Source: JAWLDA01 sp041686855 (GTDB lineage Bacteria; Bacillota; Limnochordia; DTU080; RSA5). Taken from it: 54,165 nucleotides of DNA. The stretch spans positions 1-54,165 of the forward strand of contig JAWLDA010000021.1 of assembly GCA_041686855.1 (NCBI GenBank), given 5' to 3'. A model generated the notes under the pieces. That model searched no databases, had not been told where the DNA came from, and was given only the letters and a program-made list of their open reading frames with translations. Positions within the stretch are counted from its first letter, which is position 1; every line of letters begins with the position of its first letter. This document shows, piece after piece, positions 6,882 through 15,308 of this stretch. The translations under genes and the position numbers were made by a program.

Positions 6882-8153
6882 TTAGGAGCGCACATTGTCG
6901 GCAAAACTGGAAGTCACCACCAGTTCCGCAAACTCTTCGTTGGATTTCGTATTATTGAGTCTCTCAATCATTAAGTCAGTCGTATCGGCGGTCCCCATCG
7001 AGTTCATGAGCTTGCGGAGGAGCCAACTCATCTCCAATTCTCGCTCGGTAAAGAGGAGCTCCTCCTTACGAGTGCCGGAGCGGTTGATATCGATCGCAGG
7101 GAAGATGCGCCGCTCAGCCAACTTGCGATCCAAGTGCAACTCCATATTGCCGGTACCCTTAAACTCTTCGTAAATAACCTCGTCCATGCGGCTGCCCGTC
7201 TCCACCAGGGCTGTCGCCAGAATGGTGAGGCTACCACCCTCCTCCAAGTTACGGGCGGCGCCAAAGAATCGCTTAGGCCGGTGCAACGCCGCCGGATCCA
7301 CACCGCCGGAGAGCGTCCGGCCGCTAGGAGGCACGACGAGGTTGTGGGCTCGGGCCAATCGCGTAATGCTGTCAAGGAGAATGACCACGTCGACACCGTG
7401 CTCAACAAGACGCTTGGCCCGCTCCAACACCATGTCCGCCACCCGAACGTGATTCTCGGGAGGCATGTCAAAGGTCGAGCTGACAACTTCCCCGTCGACG
7501 GAACGTTCCATGTCGGTCACTTCTTCGGGGCGCTCGTCGATGAGCAATACCATCAATTCGACTTCTGGATGATTTGCGGTGACGCTGTTGGCAATCTTCT
7601 TGAGGACCGTGGTCTTCCCTGCCTTGGGTGGCGCAACGATCATTCCGCGTTGTCCTTTTCCCAACGGGGCAATCACATCAATCATTCGCGTGGCGACGTC
7701 GTTGTGGTGGACCACTTCGAGCCGGAGTCTATCGTCCGGATAGATAGGAGTCAAATCATCAAAATTGGGACGGCGGGTCGCTTGATCGGGATCGCGCATG
7801 TTGACCGCCTTCACCCGCAGCAGCGCATAGTAGCGCTCACCATCTTTGGGACGGCGGACCTGTCCAATGACCAAATCGCCCGTGCGCAAGTTGAACCGAC
7901 GGATCTGGGATGGTGAGACGTACACGTCGTCTGAGCCCGGCGTGTAATCGTTCACCCGCAAGAACCCGTATCCATCCGGAAGAATCTCCAGGATCCCTCG
8001 AGTAAAAATAAGACCGTCCTTCTCAGCCTCGGCCTTTAACAATTGCATGATCAAGTCACGCTTGCGCAACTTGGCGTAACCAACCACGGAATACTCTTTG
8101 GCAAGCTCGTGCAGCTCCGCGTTGGTCTTGGTCTGCAGCTCAGATATGTTCAC
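6882..8153 (-). CDS. rho: Transcription termination factor Rho
   Basis: Hexameric RNA helicase that ends transcription of untranslated RNA. 423 residues, standard length. An N-terminal helical domain (NAELHELAKEYSVVGYAKLRK) is followed by the RNA-binding cold-shock-like fold with GILEILPDGYGFLR (about 53-66). The ATPase core has the P-loop APPKAGKT (174-181), Walker B VVILLDSITRLARA and the secondary RNA-binding Q/R-loop region (SGGVDPAALHRPKRF). GTG at 8153 has GAGGAGG 10 bases upstream. The 490 bases upstream contain no gene but several stems, so leader-mediated autoregulation, known for rho in other bacteria, is plausible. Confidence 0.97.
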   Translation of the reverse strand: MNISELQTKTNAELHELAKEYSVVGYAKLRKRDLIMQLLKAEAEKDGLIFTRGILEILPDGYGFLRVNDYTPGSDDVYVSPSQIRRFNLRTGDLVIGQVRRPKDGERYYALLRVKAVNMRDPDQATRRPNFDDLTPIYPDDRLRLEVVHHNDVATRMIDVIAPLGKGQRGMIVAPPKAGKTTVLKKIANSVTANHPEVELMVLLIDERPEEVTDMERSVDGEVVSSTFDMPPENHVRVADMVLERAKRLVEHGVDVVILLDSITRLARAHNLVVPPSGRTLSGGVDPAALHRPKRFFGAARNLEEGGSLTILATALVETGSRMDEVIYEEFKGTGNMELHLDRKLAERRIFPAIDINRSGTRKEELLFTERELEMSWLLRKLMNSMGTADTTDLMIERLNNTKSNEEFAELVVTSSFADNVRS

Positions 8154-8645
8154 CGAAAAGTTGCCTCCTCATGCCCACGGCAAGGGAACTGTACGTTAGG
8201 AGCATGGAATTTGAGTGTGTTGGATTGGAACTCATAGAGGGGTTGACCAAGGTCGTTATTAAGAGATTATGCCCGCGACCTCAAAAACCTAACCTTTCTC
8301 AGGGGTGCACCGCGCCTAAAAATTTTCGCCTTAGGACCTCTCCGGCGCAATCCACAAGCGAAGCGTGGGGTCCTCGCTGTTGTCTACCATGGTGAACAAT
8401 GAGACCTAAGACACATTTGACACAAGAGGTAGCGCATAAGGATCCGTCGGAGTGAGAATCAGTGCAGGTGAAACGTGTGACACGCCGGAGATCTACAACA
8501 CGCGTTTGGGGCCGACATCGAGGAGGTATTCGTGCTAGCGATTTTTTCTCCTTCCCCGAGTTGCGGGAAAATTCGCCGGAACAAAGCCTCGGCCAATACG
8601 TGGGCCGAGGCCTTGATCGTGCTGGTGAACGCCAGGGGGGAACGC
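8154..8645 (-). other. Gene-free region: structured rho leader and upstream DNA
   Basis: No open frame here looks real. On the minus strand, upstream of rho, several stems can be drawn: 8369-8374 with 8333-8338 (AGGACC/GGTCCT), enclosing a CCAC/GTGG hairpin; 8276-8281 with 8250-8255 (AGGTCG/CGACCT); and a CCTAA/TTAGG pairing between them. The left end (8581-8611) is the probable terminator of the DUF151 gene. No riboswitch class was recognised and no strong promoter was found, although one for rho must exist here. Confidence 0.5.
8581..8611 (-). terminator. Probable terminator after the DUF151 gene
   Basis: On the minus strand a perfect 9-bp GC-rich stem (GCCTCGGCC, 8603-8611, with 8586-8594), an 8-base loop, and a short T-rich tail (TTTGT). 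It follows the stop of the DUF151 gene by about 35 bases. The weak T run lowers certainty. Confidence 0.65.
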
Positions 8646-9134
8646 TTAGTCCCGTTTGAAATTTCGCTGGAAATCCTCCGGGGTGACTGACTCGAGGAAT
8701 TTGCGGAACTCTTCCATGTCGTCGTCCTCTTGGGGTTGATTGACCTGCAGAGCACGAGCAGCCACTTCTTCGGAGACGAAGATGGGGGCATCCGTCCTCA
8801 GCGCCAACGCGATTGCGTCGCTGGGCCGTGCGTCTACCTCAATCTCGCCATCGGACGTTTTCAAACAGATGTTTGCGTAATACGTCTCGTCCCGTAGATC
8901 ATGAATAATGATCCGGTCGACCTTGGCGTTAAGCGTATCGATCAGGTTTTTGATCAAATCATGGGTCATGGGCCGAGGACGCTTTTTGCCCTCGAGACCT
9001 TCACTGATCGCACCGGCTTCGGCCGGACCAATTACGATCGGTATAAACCCCTTCTCATCTCGGTCAGTAATGATGACGACAGGCACCATGTTGTTTTGAT
9101 CTAAACCGACCACTTTCACCTTCATTCTGACCAT
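8646..9134 (-). CDS. DUF151 bifunctional-nuclease-family protein
   Basis: 162 residues, whole-length match by eye to the DUF151 family, one plant member of which was described as a bifunctional DNase/RNase. Typical segments are MKVKVVGLD near the start, FIPIVIGPAEAGAI, RPMTHDLIKNLIDTL, and DARPSDAIALALR. The bacterial role is not established. The C-terminal tail (EDDDMEEFRKFLESVTPEDFQRNFKRD) is charged and resembles the UVR-like tails seen in relatives. ATG at 9134 has AAGGGGTG at good spacing. It lies 71 bases downstream of pyrG, with a TATAAT in the gap (9173-9178) but no good -35 box, so it may be the last gene of the speE-pyrG transcript. Confidence 0.88.
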   Translation of the reverse strand: MVRMKVKVVGLDQNNMVPVVIITDRDEKGFIPIVIGPAEAGAISEGLEGKKRPRPMTHDLIKNLIDTLNAKVDRIIIHDLRDETYYANICLKTSDGEIEVDARPSDAIALALRTDAPIFVSEEVAARALQVNQPQEDDDMEEFRKFLESVTPEDFQRNFKRD

Positions 9135-9205
9135 TGGGTTCACCCCTTAGGGTCTAGTTTCGATATAACACGATTATAACAGAATCGAACTTCGGGTTCC
9201 ACTTA

Positions 9206-10846
9206 TCAAGTTGTGGATGAGAGCTTAGCTCCGCTGGAGGACGCATCCCGGACTCTTTTATTCTTGAGAGCCGCCTCCACAAACCCTTTAAAAAGGGCGT
9301 GAGCACGGTTTGGACGAGACTTCAACTCTGGATGAAACTGACACCCAACGTACCATGGATGATCAGGGAGCTCGACGATCTCTACCAAGCGTTCATCCGG
9401 AGAGACTCCGCTCAGTTGCAGCCCAGCTGCCTGCAACGAGGCTCGGTAGGCGTTGTTCACCTCGTAGCGATGGCGATGACGTTCGCCGACGATCTCCTTT
9501 CCGTACATTGAGCGGACTCGACTCCCTTCCTGTAAAACACAGACGTAGAGGCCCAACCTCATCGTACCGCCCATGTCTTCCACATCGTGTTGATCCGGCA
9601 TCAAGTCGATCACCGGAAAAGGAGTCTCCGCATCAAATTCGGAGCTGTGAGCGCCTTCGTAGCCGCACACGTTGCGGGCGAATTCAATGACGGCACACTG
9701 CATGCCCAGGCAAATGCCAAAGTAAGGAACGTTGTTCTCGCGACAGTACCGCGCCGTCTCTATCTTACCTTCGATGCCCCGCGACCCAAAGCCGCCAGGG
9801 ACCAGGACTCCGTCGAGGTGTCCGAGAGCGGTCTGCGCCCCTCGCTCTTCGATCTCCTCCGAGCTGACCCACTCGATCTCCACACTGGCACCGCACTCGA
9901 TTCCTCCATGACAAAGGGCCTCAGCAACACTCAAGTAAGCATCCGGGAGTGCCACGTACTTCCCAACGATCCCCACTCTAACGTTATGCTTCGGGCTCTT
10001 GATCTTCTCCACCATTGCTCGCCATGCTGACATGTCCGGATACCCACTATCAAGTCCGAGTCTTGAGACGACGAGCTCGTCGAGGCCCTCTCGGGCAAAC
10101 AAAAGTGGAACCTCGTAGATACTTGCTACATCAGCGTTTGGAATGACCGCCTCTGGGGAGATATCACAAAAGAGCGCAATCTTCTTTTTAAGATCATCTG
10201 AGAGCCCACTCTCGGAACGGCAGACTATAATCTCGGGTTGGATTCCAATGGACCGCAACTCTTTCACACTGTGCTGCGTCGGCTTGGTCTTTAACTCAGC
10301 GCCAACTTGCGGGACGAGTGTGACGTGGATGTACAGACACGCGTCCCTGCCTACGTCACTCTTCATCTGACGAATCGCCTCGAGGAATGGGAGGCTCTCG
10401 ATGTCGCCGACGGTACCCCCGATTTCGATGATCGCAACGTCGGCACCAGATTCCTTGGCGACTCGGGTGATCCGGTCCTTGATCTCGTTAGTCACATGCG
10501 GAATCACCTGCACCGTGCCACCCAGGAAGTCTCCTCTTCGCTCTTTGGTGATGATTGACCAATAGATTTTCCCTGTGGTCACGTTGCTCATCTTGGTCAG
10601 ATTGACGTCCATAAACCGCTCGTAGTGACCGAGGTCAAGATCCGTCTCAGCCCCGTCGTCAGTCACGAAGACCTCGCCGTGCTGTAGCGGACTCATCGTT
10701 CCGGGGTCCACATTAATATATGGATCGAGCTTGGCAATCGTGACCTCAATCCCCCGACTTTTAAGGAGCCGCCCTAATGATGCGGCGGTAATGCCCTTTC
10801 CCAACCCTGAGACCACACCGCCTGTCACAAAGATAAATTTCGTCAT
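9206..10846 (-). CDS. pyrG: CTP synthase
   Basis: Converts UTP to CTP using ATP and glutamine; last step of pyrimidine nucleotide synthesis. 546 residues. The synthetase domain starts with the hallmark GGVVSGLGKGITAASLGRLL and has PYINVDPGTMSP and GGTVGDIES; the C-terminal class I glutamine amidotransferase has the nucleophile in FGICLGMQCAV and the triad partner region QFHPELKSRP. ATG at 10846 lies 3 bases after the YesL-like gene, with AAAGGAG inside that gene, so translation is probably coupled. No pyrG-specific attenuator or slippage start was evident. Confidence 0.98.
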   Translation of the reverse strand: MTKFIFVTGGVVSGLGKGITAASLGRLLKSRGIEVTIAKLDPYINVDPGTMSPLQHGEVFVTDDGAETDLDLGHYERFMDVNLTKMSNVTTGKIYWSIITKERRGDFLGGTVQVIPHVTNEIKDRITRVAKESGADVAIIEIGGTVGDIESLPFLEAIRQMKSDVGRDACLYIHVTLVPQVGAELKTKPTQHSVKELRSIGIQPEIIVCRSESGLSDDLKKKIALFCDISPEAVIPNADVASIYEVPLLFAREGLDELVVSRLGLDSGYPDMSAWRAMVEKIKSPKHNVRVGIVGKYVALPDAYLSVAEALCHGGIECGASVEIEWVSSEEIEERGAQTALGHLDGVLVPGGFGSRGIEGKIETARYCRENNVPYFGICLGMQCAVIEFARNVCGYEGAHSSEFDAETPFPVIDLMPDQHDVEDMGGTMRLGLYVCVLQEGSRVRSMYGKEIVGERHRHRYEVNNAYRASLQAAGLQLSGVSPDERLVEIVELPDHPWYVGCQFHPELKSRPNRAHALFKGFVEAALKNKRVRDASSSGAKLSSTT

Positions 10847-10849
10847 GGG

Positions 10850-11578
10850 TCAGCTCTCCTTTACCGGGCTTTCAAGTTCTCGATTCGACCGGTCATACTT
10901 GCGAATCAGCTCAGAGTAAGCAGCAGCGTGAATAAAACCGATGGTACCAATCATAAAAAGCATCATCGGCACGCGCAAAAAGTACGATGCGACTGCAGTC
11001 AGCAACACAAAGAAGAGCACCACGAAAGTGGCGACAACGTTGTCTAGAGCAAGCAGTGCCGACATCTTGAGAGTCTCCCAAACGCTCGGTCCTTTGCGCA
11101 CGATTAGGGAGTAGACGTACTGGAGCATCATCAGCCAAAAGAGGATCAAGTACATCCAGATCACACCGACAAACTGCATGATTCTGTTGCCGAGCTGCAA
11201 AAAGAAGAGGACGTCAATCACCAGGATGCCGAGGATGACGCCCATCACGGCGGTTACGAGCGCCGCTTTCTTGTAGTGTCTGGCCAAGTGGGAGAAGTAC
11301 TCTCGATATTTTACTTCTTCACCTCGCAAGATTTCATCGCACACACTGTACACTGCTGCTGTCAGCGGTCCAAGCAACACAACACAGATCGCTCCAAAAA
11401 TGAGGATCGAGTTGATCGCCGGAACTTGCACCAGCACCAAAAAGGCGAGGAGCGCCGGGAACAAGCCTAGAAAGAACCACAGGGTGCTCACAACCATCGT
11501 CGAACCGGCGTAGTCGTACGCGCCACCAAAACCGCGAGCTACAATCCTCCACCCCTGGGAAACAGATTCTCCTGCCAT
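10850..11578 (-). CDS. YesL-like (DUF624) membrane protein
   Basis: 242 residues with about five hydrophobic spans: MVVSTLWFFLGLFPALLAFL, SILIFGAICVVLLGPLTAAVY, AALVTAVMGVILGILVIDVLFF, FVGVIWMYLILFWLMMLQYVY and VVATFVVLFFVLLTAVASYFL. Layout and the conserved region near CDEILRGEEVKYREYFSHLARHYKKA match the YesL/DUF624 family of Bacillota, whose function is unknown. ATG at 11578 is chosen because AGGTGG lies 7 bases upstream. It sits between speB and pyrG with short gaps, so it is part of the same transcript. Here it is not near sugar transport genes, which is where YesL of Bacillus is found. Confidence 0.8.
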   Translation of the reverse strand: MAGESVSQGWRIVARGFGGAYDYAGSTMVVSTLWFFLGLFPALLAFLVLVQVPAINSILIFGAICVVLLGPLTAAVYSVCDEILRGEEVKYREYFSHLARHYKKAALVTAVMGVILGILVIDVLFFLQLGNRIMQFVGVIWMYLILFWLMMLQYVYSLIVRKGPSVWETLKMSALLALDNVVATFVVLFFVLLTAVASYFLRVPMMLFMIGTIGFIHAAAYSELIRKYDRSNRELESPVKES

Positions 11579-11602
11579 TCTATACACCACCTAAATAAGT
11601 CC

Positions 11603-12457
11603 CTAAAAGAATGCGAGGATCCCCTCGCGTACCACTTTTGCACCCAACATCGGGGTGATCCAGGTCGGATCCACCAACGGATTCACTTCAACGACGTCAA
11701 ATGCAACAACATTCAACTCGGCCAAACGCTGTAAAGCGTCAAACAACTCTTGCGGGCGGACGCCTCCCGGCTCAGGCGTCCCCGTGCCCGGAGCGTACCC
11801 CGGATCAACCACGTCGATGTCAATCGTTACATACACCGGACGGTCACCCAAATCCGCCAGCGCCTTGTCGATACCCGCAGGAATGTTATCAGTGAAGACT
11901 CCCGAGAACGCGCGGCCGTACGCGTACTCCGCACGCGTCCCGGAACGAATGCCGAGTTGGTATATCGAGTCAGGACCAACCACTTCGCCTGCCCGGCGCA
12001 TCACAGTTGCGTGCGAGTCCTCTTCACCCTCATAGTGGTCCCGCAGGTCGGCATGGGCGTCTACCTGAACGACGGCCAACTCTTTATAAACGTGATGGCA
12101 CGCGCGAATGACAGGGAGCGAAATGAGATGCTCTCCCCCGACGACAACGAGGCCCTTTTTGGAGACCACGGCTTGCCTGCACGATGCCTCGATCCTCTCC
12201 AACGCTTCAGTCACATTCCCAAAAGGGAGCGCAACGTCTCCAAGGTCCGCGAGCGCAACCTCCTCGAGCGATCGATCCAGCAACGGACTGTACGTCTCCA
12301 GTCCGTCCGAAGCCTCCCGGATACGATTGGGACCGAGGCGGGTGCCGGGCATAAAGCTGGTGGTCCCATCAAAGGGAGCTCCCAACAACAAGCAAGAAGC
12401 CTCGTCCACACCGGCGAGACTTCCCAAAAACTGTATCCCTACGCCTTTCTCCAGCAC
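11603..12457 (-). CDS. speB: Agmatinase / ureohydrolase
   Basis: Hydrolyses agmatine to putrescine and urea. 284 residues of the arginase/agmatinase fold, with the two-manganese ligands visible in GGEH, DAHADLRDHYEGEEDSHAT and DIDVVDP. It starts with GTG one base after the speE stop, and its ribosome-binding site (GAGAGGGG) lies within the end of speE, so the two are translationally coupled. Putrescine from this enzyme is the substrate of SpeE. speA and speD are not in the window and must be elsewhere. Confidence 0.93.
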   Translation of the reverse strand: MLEKGVGIQFLGSLAGVDEASCLLLGAPFDGTTSFMPGTRLGPNRIREASDGLETYSPLLDRSLEEVALADLGDVALPFGNVTEALERIEASCRQAVVSKKGLVVVGGEHLISLPVIRACHHVYKELAVVQVDAHADLRDHYEGEEDSHATVMRRAGEVVGPDSIYQLGIRSGTRAEYAYGRAFSGVFTDNIPAGIDKALADLGDRPVYVTIDIDVVDPGYAPGTGTPEPGGVRPQELFDALQRLAELNVVAFDVVEVNPLVDPTWITPMLGAKVVREGILAFF

Positions 12458-12458
12458 G

Positions 12459-13301
12459 TCAATCCCCTCTCACTGGGGCGCTTACGATCTCCTGAACAAA
12501 GCGCGGGAGTTGAAATGCGCCTTGGTGTACGGACTCAGTATAATACCGCGTGGGAATCCCTGTTAAGTCGACCTGGGCATGCAAGGGGTCGCTTGACTTG
12601 GAACCGATGCTAAAGCTCCAAAGACCACTGGGGTAGGTGGGAATCGAAGCCAGGTATAACTTGGCCACGTCAAATACGGAAGAGATACCGCCAAACGCCC
12701 TCTCAATGATGGCACGATTAAAGAAGGGGGACTCTGTCTGCGCCACCAAGACACCGTCGGCTGTCAAGGATTCGCGAGCCCATGTGTAGAATTTCTTGTC
12801 AAACAACCCAATTGCAGGTCCAACGGGTTCGGTGGAATCGACAATGATGACGTCGTAGGTGTTGGCGTGAGTACGCACGTGTTCGATGCCGTCCGCGTAA
12901 ATGCACGTGACGCGCGGATCGCTAAGGCCATTACTCAACTCAGGAAAGTACTCCCGGCTCACCTCAACGACACGCTGATCAATCTCGACGAGGTGCACGG
13001 CTTCCACGTCGGAGTACTTGAGCGCTTCGCGCACAGCACCACCGTCGCCTCCACCAATGACGGCTACCGTGCGTGGACGCGGGTGAGTCTGCAGCGCTAC
13101 ATGTGCGATCATCTCATGATAAACAAACTCGTCACGCTGTGTGGTCTGCACCATCCCGTCCAATACGAGCATGCGTCCAAACTGCTCCGTCTCAAGGACA
13201 GCGAGGCTTTGATAAGGTGTCTGCTCCGTGTGCAGTGTCTGCGACACCTTGCATGTAATGCCGAAATTCTCGGTTTGACGTTCCGTAAACCATAGCTCCA
13301 T
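12459..13301 (-). CDS. speE: Spermidine synthase (polyamine aminopropyltransferase)
   Basis: Transfers an aminopropyl group from decarboxylated S-adenosylmethionine to putrescine. 280 residues. The N-terminal beta domain includes TPYQSLAVLETEQFGRMLVLDG; the Rossmann core has VIGGGDGGAVREALKY, the acidic residue of VHLVEID, YADGIEHV and the catalytic DSTEPVGPAIGLF. ATG at 13301 is chosen because AGGAG lies 7 bases upstream. First gene of the minus-strand run speE-speB-yesL-pyrG. The 129 bases between it and the divergent plus-strand operon hold a perfect 20-bp palindrome. Confidence 0.95.
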   Translation of the reverse strand: MELWFTERQTENFGITCKVSQTLHTEQTPYQSLAVLETEQFGRMLVLDGMVQTTQRDEFVYHEMIAHVALQTHPRPRTVAVIGGGDGGAVREALKYSDVEAVHLVEIDQRVVEVSREYFPELSNGLSDPRVTCIYADGIEHVRTHANTYDVIIVDSTEPVGPAIGLFDKKFYTWARESLTADGVLVAQTESPFFNRAIIERAFGGISSVFDVAKLYLASIPTYPSGLWSFSIGSKSSDPLHAQVDLTGIPTRYYTESVHQGAFQLPRFVQEIVSAPVRGD

Positions 13302-13356
13302 AGGGTGCTCCTGCCGTCCTCCCGGATCGCATATAGTGCCCAAGATGACTTTCACC

Positions 13357-13376
13357 GCACCGGCCTAGGCCGGTGC
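13357..13376. promoter_or_regulatory. Perfect 20-bp palindrome between divergent operons
   Basis: GCACCGGCCT followed by its exact complement AGGCCGGTGC, with no loop. It sits between speE (minus) and the seven-gene plus-strand operon. No T run follows on either strand, so it is not a terminator; a shared operator is the simplest reading. No protein in the window is an obvious ligand. Confidence 0.6.
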
Positions 13377-13430
13377 CGAACAACACGCATTAGTATATCA
13401 AAGGCAATCCGACTTGTGGAGAGTGAGAAC

Positions 13431-15308
13431 GTGCCGATTGGCTCTCGCCCCCATTTAGCGGTAATCGGACCGCTGGGCGCTGCACTCGCATTAATCGCAG
13501 CGCTCAGCGTGGCTCCCGGCAGTGCCGCCGGCATCGAAGCCCATGCACTCCTTCCTTCGATTGGATTCGAAGGCTGGTTCCACAATGGTGCATGGACCCC
13601 GGTTCGCGTCGACGTACAAACGGGCAACGAAGCGTTTGATGGTCACCTGGTCCTCGGGGTGCCACGCGGCACACTGCGGAGTTTGCCGCCCGCGTACGTT
13701 GAAGTGAGGCTGCCCATTAAACAGGAGGCCCACTCTCACACACTCCACCGTCTTACACTCCCCCTCGTCGGCTCGCCTCACCCGCTCACGTTCCAGCTTC
13801 AGTCCCGATCGGGCCTCATCGTCACATCGGTGCGCGTGAACCTCCTCGACAAAGCGACCTCGTTGCCAATCGTTTTGGTCCTTGATCCGCAGGCACAAAG
13901 TTGGGCGTGGCTCGCTGCTGATTCAGACACCTCCACCCCGACATTTGCCTACGCGACCGATGCAGCGGACCTGCCCGATGAAGCGCTTGGACTCTACTCC
14001 GTCACGGCTGTGTGGGTGAGCCCGGAGTTCCCTCTCCACACCCTTTCGCCCCTACAGGAGGAGGCGCTTCAAGAGTACGTTGAGCACGGCGGACATCTCG
14101 TATTCATGGGGGGCGCACACACGCCCACCTTCTCGGACAACTGGGCGGACTGGCTCGGGGCACCTCTACCGTCGATGGTGCATCACATCCGGACACCCGA
14201 CGGCGTCGACGTGCCTGCGTGGAGACTCCCAGGGACTGAGACCACAGAGACGGAAGTTCCGATGCTTCACCAAAGTTATCGGCAGGGAGCCGGGCGCCTC
14301 ACGTTGATCGCGGCAAATCCGCTTCATCTTGAGTCGATGCGGCCGCGCACTGCATGGCGCGATCTCTTGGGCCTGGTGGAGAGTGTGCACGTTCCTCACG
14401 ATACGATGGCGAACGACGAGGCCTTTTGGAGAATCCTCAATGGCGCCACACTCTCCAGTGGGCTTCCGTGGCGTATCGTTGCATTGCTAATTGGGCACGT
14501 CGTCCTCGTCGTCTTTTTGGCGCACCGAGCTGAGCGCGGACCGCTCTCTTTGGCACTCCTCCCGATCGTCGTCGGAGTGGGCACCTATGTAATCGGTTAT
14601 CAAACTGCAGCCATGGGACTCCCAGATCGCGTGAACTACGCAGAGATTCGTTTGACACATCACGTTGCAGAAGGTGTCGTCAGTAGCCGGACCTACGGCC
14701 TACTCGATTCGCACCAAGCACGGGCGACCGACATTCGCGTAGGAGCAGCGAACACCCTTCCATTTCCGGCGCCTCACAACACCACTGTCGACCTGGCGAC
14801 GCGCTACACTGGTGACCGCATTGTTCTCACCGACACCCCGGTTCGTCTCCTTCACGAGGCGCGCGAAGCAGCGCAGGTGCGCCTGCGCACGACCGGTGAA
14901 CAAACCGTTAATGTACTCAACGACGGGGATGTTCCCCTACGCCATGCATTTTTGATCTCCGCCGATCAGTACGTCAACCTAGGCACGGTGTCGGCTCGGG
15001 GCGAACGCTCCGTTACACTGATTGGACAGGCGAGCTCCGGGCGAATCGCTGAGACCATAGAGGCCGTCCTTGAGCGTCTGCCAACCGCGAGGCGACCGCA
15101 CCCACTGGAGATCAAGAGCCTTGGAGCGGCAATCGGCTGGGCATTAAACGTCTACTCCTTGCAATCGCCGCCCGTCTCTTGGTTCCTCGTTGCAGTAGCA
15201 GATGGAGACGCTGCAATCGAGATCCCCCCAACCAGTCAGCACCGGCGGGTGAATGTATTGGTGCTCCCGGTCCCCCCGCTGGTCTTGCAAGGGGGGGATC
15301 CATCGTGA
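13431..15308 (+). CDS. Exported membrane-anchored protein heading the MoxR/VWA operon
   Basis: 625 residues, not assigned to a named family. A signal-like N-terminus (GPLGAALALIAALSVAPGSAAG) leads into an extracellular beta-rich region, then a stretch resembling the glutamine-amidotransferase-like fold (LQEYVEHGGHLVFMGGAHTPTF) without a recognisable catalytic triad, then two membrane spans (WRIVALLIGHVVLVVFLAH and LALLPIVVGVGTYVIGYQ) and a second exported domain. GTG at 13431 has GGAG 9 bases upstream. It overlaps the next gene by 4 bases (GTGA). In related MoxR/DUF58/VWA operons such proteins are probably envelope components; a specific function cannot be read. Confidence 0.65.
   Translation: MPIGSRPHLAVIGPLGAALALIAALSVAPGSAAGIEAHALLPSIGFEGWFHNGAWTPVRVDVQTGNEAFDGHLVLGVPRGTLRSLPPAYVEVRLPIKQEAHSHTLHRLTLPLVGSPHPLTFQLQSRSGLIVTSVRVNLLDKATSLPIVLVLDPQAQSWAWLAADSDTSTPTFAYATDAADLPDEALGLYSVTAVWVSPEFPLHTLSPLQEEALQEYVEHGGHLVFMGGAHTPTFSDNWADWLGAPLPSMVHHIRTPDGVDVPAWRLPGTETTETEVPMLHQSYRQGAGRLTLIAANPLHLESMRPRTAWRDLLGLVESVHVPHDTMANDEAFWRILNGATLSSGLPWRIVALLIGHVVLVVFLAHRAERGPLSLALLPIVVGVGTYVIGYQTAAMGLPDRVNYAEIRLTHHVAEGVVSSRTYGLLDSHQARATDIRVGAANTLPFPAPHNTTVDLATRYTGDRIVLTDTPVRLLHEAREAAQVRLRTTGEQTVNVLNDGDVPLRHAFLISADQYVNLGTVSARGERSVTLIGQASSGRIAETIEAVLERLPTARRPHPLEIKSLGAAIGWALNVYSLQSPPVSWFLVAVADGDAAIEIPPTSQHRRVNVLVLPVPPLVLQGGDPS

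Noticed and set aside
7134..7916. 260-codon plus-strand frame opposite rho
   Set aside because: Antisense shadow of a highly conserved gene; arginine/histidine-rich translation with no domain pattern.
8281..8320. CTGAGA-containing stretch upstream of rho, resembling part of a TPP riboswitch
   Set aside because: Only this hexamer fits; the second conserved arm of the TPP aptamer is absent and rho is not a thiamine gene.
11750..12613. 287-codon plus-strand frame opposite speB and speE
   Set aside because: Shadow frame in GC-rich sequence; both genes on the other strand are certain.
13357..13376. Palindrome between speE and the VWA operon as a terminator
   Set aside because: No loop and no T run on either strand, and it lies between two divergent gene starts where no transcript ends.
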